A DNA stretch of 64,000 nucleotides from an uncultured Pirellulaceae bacterium. GTDB lineage: Bacteria > Planctomycetota > Planctomycetia > Pirellulales > Pirellulaceae. This document shows, in pieces, positions 56,174 through 64,000 of the stretch (positions are counted from its first letter, which is position 1; each line of letters opens with the position of its first letter). Location of the stretch: positions 27,007 through 91,006 of the forward strand of contig CALHPU010000064.1 of NCBI GenBank assembly GCA_938036435.1. The letters run 5' to 3'. Both the position numbers and the translations under genes were made by a program. The notes beneath the pieces are model-generated. The model worked only from the letters and a program-made list of their open reading frames with translations. It was not told the DNA's origin and did not search any database.

Positions 56174-57418
56174 CTATCCTTCAAACTTCTTGACGATCAC
56201 CGAAGCATTGTGTCCGCCGAATCCAAAACTGTTGCTCATCGCGTAAGTCAAAGCGCGTTCTTTGGCTTGGTTGGGCGTGTAATCCAGATCGCAATCAGGA
56301 TCGGGAGTATCGAGATTAATCGTTGGCGGAACGACTCCTTCTCGAAGCGCCTTGATCGCGAGAATCAGTTCAATGCCGCCGCTGGCCCCCAGCGAGTGAC
56401 CTAGCTGGCTTTTGGTGCTGCTGATGCTAACGTTGTGCGCGTGATCCTTGAAGACGGTTTTGATCGCGCGTGTTTCCGCTTTGTCTCCCAGGGGAGTACT
56501 TGTTCCGTGGGCGTTGATGTAATCAATGTCTTCGGGATTGAGTCCTGCATCGTCCAGGGCCGCTTGCATTGCCTGAGCTGCACCGACGCCCTGTTCGTTA
56601 GGCGAGGTGATATGGCCGGCATCGCAGGTTGTACCGAATCCGGCGACCTCGGCAAGAATTTCGGCTCCCCGCGCTTTGGCCCGATCCAGTTCTTCAAAAA
56701 TCAGAATTCCAGCACCTTCGGAAAAGACAAAACCATCGCGGTCTAAATCGAATGGGCGACTGGCTTTGGTGGGTTCGTCGACTCGATTGGACAGCGCTCT
56801 CATGTTGGCAAAAGCGCTAACGCCCATGCGAGTCATCGCTGCTTCGGTGCCGCCGGTGACCATGACGTCACTGGTTCCGTTTTGAATATGAACCAAGGAA
56901 TTGCCCATGGCATTAGCGGCGCTGGCACACGCCGTGGCGACGCTGTAATTCGGTCCGAGCAGGCCGTATCGGATCGCAATATTTCCACCGCCGGCGTTGA
57001 GCATCAATTTGGGGATGGTCAATGGGGAAACGCGCCCGGGCCCCTTGAGAACCAAACGCTCCATTTGTTCAGAGATGGTGGCCATGCCGCCGATACCCGA
57101 TCCCAGAACCGAACCGAATCGCGTTAAATCGGATTCAGATCCGACGTCCAACCCGGACGACTTCATGGCATCTTCAGCACCGACAATAGCGAACTGAGAG
57201 AATCGGTCGAGTTTCTTTTCTTCTTTGGAACCGACTAAATCACGGCAACTCCAGTCGTGCAGGTCGCCACCGATAGTCACTTTGATATCGGAAACATCGC
57301 ACAACTTGATCTCGTGGATGCCGCTCTCTCCATTGACGATTCGGTTCCAGCAATCATCAACTTCGCAGCTTAGCGAAGTCAAGATTCCCCAACCAGTAAC
57401 GACAACCCTACGCTTCAT
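56174..57418 (-). CDS. fabF: Beta-ketoacyl-ACP synthase II
   Basis: MKRRVVVTGWGILTSL; SVATACASAANAMG; INAHGTSTPLGDKAE; KSQLGHSLGASGGIE; NSFGFGGHNASVI. Confidence 0.97.
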   Translation of the reverse strand: MKRRVVVTGWGILTSLSCEVDDCWNRIVNGESGIHEIKLCDVSDIKVTIGGDLHDWSCRDLVGSKEEKKLDRFSQFAIVGAEDAMKSSGLDVGSESDLTRFGSVLGSGIGGMATISEQMERLVLKGPGRVSPLTIPKLMLNAGGGNIAIRYGLLGPNYSVATACASAANAMGNSLVHIQNGTSDVMVTGGTEAAMTRMGVSAFANMRALSNRVDEPTKASRPFDLDRDGFVFSEGAGILIFEELDRAKARGAEILAEVAGFGTTCDAGHITSPNEQGVGAAQAMQAALDDAGLNPEDIDYINAHGTSTPLGDKAETRAIKTVFKDHAHNVSISSTKSQLGHSLGASGGIELILAIKALREGVVPPTINLDTPDPDCDLDYTPNQAKERALTYAMSNSFGFGGHNASVIVKKFEG

Positions 57419-57510
57419 TATTGCACTCGCTGTTGAAACAAAATTGACCCCCGCTACAAAGACGCAACGGCGGTCAAATAAGAACTTTTGGGCGGTTTTA
57501 CCGACGTATT

Positions 57511-57753
57511 CTACGCAGATGCGGATGAGCTATTGATGTGCTCGATAGCTTCACCTACGGTTTGGATTTTCTCAGCAGCATCATCAGCAATGTTGATGTC
57601 GAATTCCTCTTCCAACTCCATCACCAATTCGACAGTGTCGAGCGAATCGGCTCCAAGGTCATTTACGAAGTTTGACTCGGGTTTAATTTTGTCTTTATCT
57701 ACGCCAAGTTGCTCAGCTACGATATCAACAACTCTTTCTTCGACCGACGCCAT
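57511..57753 (-). CDS. acpP: Acyl carrier protein
   Basis: [35 protein letters not shown]. Confidence 0.97.
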   Translation of the reverse strand: MASVEERVVDIVAEQLGVDKDKIKPESNFVNDLGADSLDTVELVMELEEEFDINIADDAAEKIQTVGEAIEHINSSSASA

Positions 57754-58131
57754 GAATCGGCCTCCTTCTCAAAAAATGCTTGGGTGTTTACTTGTTCAAA
57801 TTATGCTAGTCCATCCACAAGGTTCATTGCGTCGAACTGACGCCTACCGCCGCGATGGCTATTTCGATAAGAATAGAGGATTCAAGTAAATAGGGTCAAT
57901 AGTCAAACGTCTCTGTGAGCTTTTTTCGGGCAGATATTCTTCCCTTTTTCATTATCGTGCCGGTCGGCGAAACCTGAACGGGGCAAAATTCCAAAGGAAA
58001 TACCCAAATCTTCTCGCGGGCAGGTGTCGGTGGGCCGAAAGTCAACTTTAATCCCTGAAAGATAAATTCTCCGTGAGTTGTAGAAGTGGAAGAGCCTAAT
58101 CGATCGTCCAAGCTGAGATGGTCAATTGCGA

Positions 58132-58190
58132 GTAGTGGATTTCGCCATAAATCCTTGGCTGATCAGCAATTCTGAAGAATTTTGCCACAT
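58132..58190. repeat. Dispersed double-hairpin intergenic element, divergent copy
   Basis: gtagtGGATTTcgccatAAATCCttggctgatcagcAATTCtgaaGAATTttgcca. Confidence 0.6.
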
Positions 58191-58727
58191 GATAACTCAT
58201 CTCTGAAAGGCCACCGGCGGCATCGGCCAAAATCGGGCAGCGTTTGTCAAAATGCTCCTCAGGTCAATGATACCGCACGGAGGTTCAAAATGAGTACGCT
58301 GTTGTGATCATCTAGACCTCACATAGAAGGTGGAATTCCTTATGGTAACCGGTCTCCCGAAAAGCAAGTCATTCGATTATCGCATCATCGGAGTTGGCCT
58401 AAGTTCTCTGCAAGTCATTTATTTCGATGAGTTTATACGCGCGTTTGAAACGAAGGCGTTCAACGCGCACGTAAACTTCACTTTTAAGGTGATCTTGAAT
58501 TTTTGTGTCCAGTGGCCGTTGGCACAGAAAGTGCGATGCGAATAAAGAAGTTTGATTTTGCCCTGAGTGGGTTTGGAAATTGCCTGCAAAACGAAACTGT
58601 ATCGGGTGAAATTCCACCTAAAATAGAAGTCTTTTGTTCGCTAGCCCTTCTCTCTTTTCTGTCGAGGATTCCCGTGAGTCGCAAATCATTATCGAGCCAT
58701 GGCTAGCGACAACTCGAAGATCGCCGC

Positions 58728-59474
58728 TTGCTGACCAGCATCGATCTCAATCTAGACAACGGCGAATTAACCGTTACGGGCACTTCAGGTGACGACATTA
58801 TCCAATTGAGAGGAAGCACAGATTTTCAGAGCTTCACCGTTACCATCAATCAAGAGCTTACGAATACCTATGACTACGCCGACATCTCAAAGCTGACTGT
58901 TTTTGCATTGGACGACGACGACAATGTCACTAACACGTTGTTGATCGACACGATAGTCTTCGGAGGTGCCGGAGAAGAGATCATCGAAGGTGGATACAGA
59001 GACGATGTGCTGTTCGGCGGTGGGGGCGCTGACATAATATTTGGGCGAAACGGTGATGATGAGTTGCGGGGCTACCTTGGCGACGATTCTCTCAACGGTG
59101 GCAACGGTATGGATTCTTTGTTTGGCGATAGCGGGGATGATGTTCTTCATGGAGGCGCAGGCAACGACCGGTTGTTTGGTGGCGGTGATCAGTTGTTCGG
59201 TGGTGCCGGTGACGATAGGTTTTTTGGAGGAGACGGCGTTGACCGAATTGAGGGAGGGGGAGATTCAGATGTGATCCACCTGGATGGTCTACAGCAAGAT
59301 TTTTCTTTTTCGATGCAGGGTGCAGACACTGTTCGAATCTTGGACCTTCGAGATGAAGAAGAAATCTTCCAATTTGAACGGGAGGGAACCAACTTCCTCG
59401 TTGACGTAGAGGAGGTTATCTTTAGCGACGAAGAGGGCCTAGGTAGACAACCTTTAGAGGACGTTCTGAGCTAG
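58728..59474 (+). CDS. RTX-type (hemolysin repeat) calcium-binding protein; N-terminal frame interrupted by an in-frame TAG at 58704-58706
   Basis: GGAGEEIIEGGYRDDVLFGGGGADIIFGRNGDDELRGYLGDDSLNGGNGMDSLFGDSGDDVLHGGAGNDRLFGG; upstream in-frame reading MSRKSLSSHG*RQLEDRRLLTSIDLNL from GTG at 58674. Confidence 0.65.
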   Translation: MLTSIDLNLDNGELTVTGTSGDDIIQLRGSTDFQSFTVTINQELTNTYDYADISKLTVFALDDDDNVTNTLLIDTIVFGGAGEEIIEGGYRDDVLFGGGGADIIFGRNGDDELRGYLGDDSLNGGNGMDSLFGDSGDDVLHGGAGNDRLFGGGDQLFGGAGDDRFFGGDGVDRIEGGGDSDVIHLDGLQQDFSFSMQGADTVRILDLRDEEEIFQFEREGTNFLVDVEEVIFSDEEGLGRQPLEDVLS

Positions 59475-59574
59475 AGTGCAGAACTGCCGCAAGATCGTCA
59501 CCATAAATTAGCCAGCCGGTCGACCTTCCCTCTTTTTTGAAGATTGTCTTTGCGAAAGCAGAATACACGTGGCG

Positions 59575-60342
59575 CTAAGCGGTCATGCCGCCATCAACAG
59601 TTAGGACTTGGCCGGTGACGTAGCTGGCTGCAGGACTGGCAAGGAAAAGGACACAAGCGGACACATCGTCAGGATGCCCAATGCGATTGGCGGGGATTTG
59701 TTTTTTGACTTCGCCCAGAATCGTATCGCCCAACTTTGCCGTCATTTCGCTTTCGATAAAGCCCGGAGCGATTGCATTGACCGTAACCAAACGCTTGGCC
59801 AACTCACGAGCCAGAGAACGCGTCATTCCGATCACGCCGGCTTTAGATGCCGAGTAATTGGTCTGGCCAGCGTTGCCCTTGATGCCGCTGACACTTGAGA
59901 TATTGATGATGCGGCTTTGGCGCTTTCGCTGTCGCATCATCAATTTGGCGGCCGCTCGGGCAAACAGAAAAGTACCGCGTAAATTGATGTTGATCACATC
60001 GTCCCACTGCTCATCTGTCATCACTGGCATCAGCGTATCGCGTGTGATTCCCGCGTTGTTGACGACGATGTCAACACTGCCCCAATCGTTGTTTACTTTT
60101 TCGACAATTGCATCGACGGTTTCTGTCCTACTCACGTCGCCGGCCATCACTTCACCATCGCCACCGGCCGCCCTAATAAGTTCCAGCGTTTCGGCAAGTT
60201 TGGTTTCGTTTCGCGCCACGCACGCGACTTTCGCACCGCTGGCAGCCAATGCGACTGCAATATGTCGCCCGAGACCTTGAGAGGCGCCTGTGACGATAGC
60301 GTTTTGACCGGATAGATCGACTTTTAGTGATTCTAGGCTCAT
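59575..60342 (-). CDS. fabG: 3-oxoacyl-ACP reductase
   Basis: [84 protein letters not shown]. Confidence 0.95.
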   Translation of the reverse strand: MSLESLKVDLSGQNAIVTGASQGLGRHIAVALAASGAKVACVARNETKLAETLELIRAAGGDGEVMAGDVSRTETVDAIVEKVNNDWGSVDIVVNNAGITRDTLMPVMTDEQWDDVININLRGTFLFARAAAKLMMRQRKRQSRIINISSVSGIKGNAGQTNYSASKAGVIGMTRSLARELAKRLVTVNAIAPGFIESEMTAKLGDTILGEVKKQIPANRIGHPDDVSACVLFLASPAASYVTGQVLTVDGGMTA

Positions 60343-60353
60343 GCTTATTTCTT

Positions 60354-60387
60354 TTCGGTGTTCGGTGTTCGGTGTTCGGTGTTCGGT
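60354..60387. repeat. Heptamer tandem repeat (TTCGGTG)4.9
   Basis: ttcggtgttcggtgttcggtgttcggtgttcggt; on the minus strand (CCGAACA)n, between fabD and fabG. Confidence 0.95.
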
Positions 60388-60400
60388 AGTTGCGCGCCGA

Positions 60401-61312
60401 TTAACCCAGCACGGGCTCGCACGGGATTTTACGTTTGATTCGTTTAAGTAATGACGTCAACACGCGGCCGACACCAATTTCGTAAAACTGATCAAATCCT
60501 TCCTCCAACATCAGATCCATCGTGGCGTTCCACTGGACGCTCTGGCAGACTTGACGCGGGAGCAAGTCCTTGAATTCTTCCGGGCTTTGATGCGGTTTGG
60601 CATCTACGTTGGAGTAGACCGGAATTTTGGTGGCTTGAAAATTGACTCCCGAGAGTGCCGTTTCCAGTTTGCTTACTGCCGATTCCATTAGCGGCGTATG
60701 AAATGCTCCTGCGACCGATAGAGCAACGGTCTTCATAGATCCGGCGGCCATCGCGATCGCGTCGACACGATCACAAGACGCCTGATTGCCAGACACGACA
60801 ATGTTGCCGGGGCAAAGAAAATTGGCCAATTGTAGCACCTCGCCATCGACCCGCGCCTCATCGCAAACTTGGGTGACTTTATCGGCATCGAGACCCAGCA
60901 CGCTGACCATGCCACTGGCAGTGGCATCGGCCGCATCTTGCATCGCCTCACCACGCTGCTGAACCAGTCGTAGGCCTTCTTCGAAATCACAAGCACCAGC
61001 AAACGCGATCGCCGTGTATTCGCCAAGGCTCAGTCCTGCTGTTGCCTCGCACTTGTCGATCAGATCCGGTCGCTCAGCCTTTATTTTTTCAACCGCTGCC
61101 ATGCTGGAGACATAAAGCGCCGGCTGTCCAACGACCGTCGAGTTCAATTTGTCTGCGGGACCATTGAAACAGATGTCGGCCAGATCGTAACCAAGAATAT
61201 CGGCGGCTCTGTCGAAGAGCGCTTTGGCGGCGGGGAGTTCCTGACAAATCTCTCTGGCCATACCCACTTTTTGGGCTCCCTGACCGGGAAAGAGGAAGGC
61301 AATTTTGCTCAC
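60401..61312 (-). CDS. fabD: Malonyl-CoA-ACP transacylase
   Basis: [69 protein letters not shown]. Confidence 0.96.
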   Translation of the reverse strand: MSKIAFLFPGQGAQKVGMAREICQELPAAKALFDRAADILGYDLADICFNGPADKLNSTVVGQPALYVSSMAAVEKIKAERPDLIDKCEATAGLSLGEYTAIAFAGACDFEEGLRLVQQRGEAMQDAADATASGMVSVLGLDADKVTQVCDEARVDGEVLQLANFLCPGNIVVSGNQASCDRVDAIAMAAGSMKTVALSVAGAFHTPLMESAVSKLETALSGVNFQATKIPVYSNVDAKPHQSPEEFKDLLPRQVCQSVQWNATMDLMLEEGFDQFYEIGVGRVLTSLLKRIKRKIPCEPVLG

Positions 61313-61490
61313 AGAATATTCCTAAACTGGCGTCTGCAACGAAGTTGGGGCAACAATGAAACGGCGCACGCAGGCGAGACCACCGGTCGCCATTTAACGA
61401 TCCAGACATCTTATGACAGTCCTCACGGGTGTCAATGTCGCCAAAGCCACAGCACACTGTAAGCACTCAGAAAATCAGTCCGCAGACCAA

Positions 61491-61733
61491 CTATTTTCTT
61501 GCTCTCAATTGCTCAATTTCCGCTGACGTTTTCTGTTGGCAATAACTCAACCAAGTCATGATTGACACAACTCCGCCAATCAAAGTGCTTACCTGAAAAT
61601 GAGTTGCATCGGTTAGAAGCCAGCAGACTGCAAACAGAGTGGTCAAGACAATGAGTACCAATGCGATGCTGCGGGTTGTGAGCGTTTCGACCTCTTGGTC
61701 GGGGGGCGTTTTCATCATGGTGAAAGGTTCCAA
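61491..61733 (-). CDS. Small hypothetical membrane protein
   Basis: ORF of 80 aa with two hydrophobic segments (SIALVLIVLTTLFAVCWLL; VSTLIGGVVSIMTWLSY). Confidence 0.5.
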   Translation of the reverse strand: MEPFTMMKTPPDQEVETLTTRSIALVLIVLTTLFAVCWLLTDATHFQVSTLIGGVVSIMTWLSYCQQKTSAEIEQLRARK

Positions 61734-61773
61734 AAATCTAAGGGTGTTTTAAACTTGACGTGTTCCGGGCAGT

Positions 61774-64000
61774 TTAACCCAATTTCCTGCGGATTCCATT
61801 GGCCTTTTGGGATTCAACGGTACGAAATTCTATCAACAAATACGTAAGACACGACACAATACTCACCGCGGACACGAATAGCCCGACGCGAAATCCCAAG
61901 GGGCGATAGACCAGTTCAAGGCTGGAATAAGTCGAACGCACCGCAATGCAACTGTGGATGTCATCCAGTCTCGTGATCGGCAGTGGTGTTCTTGAATGGC
62001 CCTGATCATCAAGTAGATAGGCCGACCAACCGGGGACGCTCAACATTCCAACGACTAAACGAAGCTCGGAATCTGTTTGCTCTTTGGCAGATTTCTCAGG
62101 CAGGTTGATCGTTAATTTCCCGTCACTCCAAAAGCAATCGCAAGAAACGCTTTTCGCGTCGTGGGGAGTTTCTGAGGTGTATTCTATCCAAGCGTTGCCT
62201 CGTGGCTGATGATTCCATCGGAGAGCAGGCTTTACTTCGGTTGCGGTGACGAAGCCGTCGGCAGTGCGGGCGACTTCCAACAAGCTGGCTCGATTGCTGG
62301 ATTGTGCCTTGCCGTCCAGTGCCGCCGGAGTGATTGAGCAAAAACTTCCGTGCACCTGAATGTTGGGGATGTCGAAGTGGGTTTTAGGAAATAAAGATTC
62401 GCGACGCCACATCGCGATTTCGGCGATGCGATTGGGCGAAGACGTTTCCAGCCACTGCGGATCAAAATCAATACTTGGGTCAGTGCGGTCAATGCGCAGC
62501 AACATTGCTGGATCCAAGTTAGCCTGCGATCGGGCGTCTCTGATTTGCGTTGCGATCGAACTTGGGCCATTGATGATCGACGTTGGGACGGGGTGTAACA
62601 TCCAGCGATTACTGACGGAGAGGTCAAAAGCAACCAGCACAACGAGAATGGGCGGGATGATATAAATGCAACCTCGCAAATGACTCAGTTTTTTACCACC
62701 GGTTGTTCGCGGCAACAGAAAACAAAAAGTGCAGACGATCCCGGCAAACAACGCGGTCTTCAACAGGGACAACACAATCTCCCGTTGGCAAGGCATTGCT
62801 TGAAACGCTCCGTAAATACCGGTGCAGTGGCAGCGTTGGAGTTGCTCAAGCATCGTCGGCGTCAGCATCACCAATGCGGCAATGAGGCTAATGGTGGCCA
62901 AGCCTAACCAAGATCGCGTGTTCTTCATGATGTTGGAGGGGCGCGTTTGAATGCCGGCCAGTACGCATAGGGCAAGCACTGCGACGACGACAAGTTTTGC
63001 CGGGTACCGAAATAGAACGTAGTTGGGCAACAGTGTTACCATCAACCAGTAGACGCCAAAGCTTCCTTCGAACCAGTCACCGTCTACCGGTAAACCCATT
63101 TCTCTCGCCAGCCACACTGGTCCATACCATCCGAACGAAGAGAGCATGAAACAGATTGCAATCCACGTTAGCCAGACTTGCCCTGCCCTGCCCTTACGTC
63201 GGTTGCCAGATTTGCGTTTCCAAAATCGCATTCCTGAAACTGCCAACACAAAAGGTATCGTTCCAAAATAAACCGACGGCATCCAAAGACGCTCGGAACC
63301 GGGAAACGCCGCCGTCCACCGCGTGTTGACCGGCGCGTCGGTTCCGAAAATCCCTGACCAGAGAAATTCTATAACTGTCCATGGTTCTTGGCTGAACTGA
63401 TAGATATCGGTCAGTGGAGGCCCGTGAGGCGCAGCGGCCAAAGCGCGAAAACTTCCTGCCGGGTCTTCGGAGCCAAGTATTTGCCAGAGAGTTAGTGGTT
63501 GGGGCGATGACATCCGATCAGAATGTTGAGCCCACTGAAAGGTTGGAATCAATTGAGCTGCCGCCAGCCCCGATGTGGCGACCACCATGACCATTAATGA
63601 GATGCAGTTTTTTGGCAAAGGGTGCCCAACCCTCTTGAGCGCAAAGCAAACAATTGAGACTAGCGTGATCAGCCCGACGTGGTAGACCATTTGCGGGTCG
63701 CCGCCAAGAATCATCATCGCGCAGGATATCCCGGCAGCAATCGCCCAAGCGGTTGTTTTACGCTGGTTGCGGTCAAGCATTTTCCAAACGCACGTCATTG
63801 CGATCGGCAGCCATGCTCCACTGACCAAATAGATCACGTTGCAAACCTGAAAAAGTACACTGCCGCCGAAAGCGAAACTGATGGCCGCCACGCAAGCGCC
63901 CCATGGTCGGGCGTTCAAGGTTCGCGCTAGGTAGAACGCTCCTATTGCCGCCAGTAGCACATGCATCGCCAAATAGATTCCGTAGCGCGAGGGGAAGCTG
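61774..64000 (-). CDS. Large multi-TM membrane protein, YfhO-like (truncated at right edge)
   Basis: Many TM helices; CVAAISFAFGGSVLFQVCNVIYLVSGAWLPIAM; MMILGGDPQMVYHVGLITLV; the frame stays open to the window end. Confidence 0.75.
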   Translation of the reverse strand, partial: SFPSRYGIYLAMHVLLAAIGAFYLARTLNARPWGACVAAISFAFGGSVLFQVCNVIYLVSGAWLPIAMTCVWKMLDRNQRKTTAWAIAAGISCAMMILGGDPQMVYHVGLITLVSIVCFALKRVGHPLPKNCISLMVMVVATSGLAAAQLIPTFQWAQHSDRMSSPQPLTLWQILGSEDPAGSFRALAAAPHGPPLTDIYQFSQEPWTVIEFLWSGIFGTDAPVNTRWTAAFPGSERLWMPSVYFGTIPFVLAVSGMRFWKRKSGNRRKGRAGQVWLTWIAICFMLSSFGWYGPVWLAREMGLPVDGDWFEGSFGVYWLMVTLLPNYVLFRYPAKLVVVAVLALCVLAGIQTRPSNIMKNTRSWLGLATISLIAALVMLTPTMLEQLQRCHCTGIYGAFQAMPCQREIVLSLLKTALFAGIVCTFCFLLPRTTGGKKLSHLRGCIYIIPPILVVLVAFDLSVSNRWMLHPVPTSIINGPSSIATQIRDARSQANLDPAMLLRIDRTDPSIDFDPQWLETSSPNRIAEIAMWRRESLFPKTHFDIPNIQVHGSFCSITPAALDGKAQSSNRASLLEVARTADGFVTATEVKPALRWNHQPRGNAWIEYTSETPHDAKSVSCDCFWSDGKLTINLPEKSAKEQTDSELRLVVGMLSVPGWSAYLLDDQGHSRTPLPITRLDDIHSCIAVRSTYSSLELVYRPLGFRVGLFVSAVSIVSCLTYLLIEFRTVESQKANGIRRKLG

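Overview
The window reads as a chromosomal segment of a planctomycete, Pirellulales-like on gene content: a DUF1559 pseudopilin-like protein, DUF1080, an LEDRRLL N-terminal motif, sugar-phosphate isomerases and GC-moderate DNA. No rRNA, tRNA, CRISPR array, transposase or prophage could be supported. Main blocks: (1) 1-9.4 kb, a class III nucleotide cyclase (FHA+GAF-like+cyclase) divergent from a five-gene redox cluster: FNR/2Fe-2S reductase, tetraheme cytochrome c, a double cNMP-binding/polyferredoxin fusion, a membrane protein with two H-X13-H pairs, and a decaheme cytochrome c. (2) 9.4-33.5 kb, mostly housekeeping genes (esterase, DUF1080, BshC-like protein, glycosyltransferase, Nif3, EpmB/EF-P, beta-CASP MBL protein, DUF502, site-2 protease, Hsp20, DUF4912). 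(3) 34-42.2 kb, a complete F-type ATP synthase operon on the minus strand; its subunit a carries a long His/Asp-rich N-terminal extension. (4) 42.6-56 kb, Nudix-like, DUF1499, MOSC, HemP, DUF1559, ilvE, SlyX, a permease-HMA fusion, cysE, sulfotransferase, SMP-30 and ruvB. (5) 56.1-61.3 kb, a fabD-fabG-acpP-fabF cluster interrupted by an oppositely oriented RTX-type gene whose N-terminal frame contains an in-frame TAG. Intergenic DNA holds several dispersed hairpin/repeat families, heptamer tandem repeats in intra-operon spacers, a sigma-54-type promoter in front of hsp20, and terminator hairpins with no assigned upstream gene. The strongest candidate for an undescribed system is the cyclase plus cNMP-binding ferredoxin plus transmembrane cytochrome cluster at 1-9.4 kb. 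All family assignments were made by reading motifs; no database search was run.
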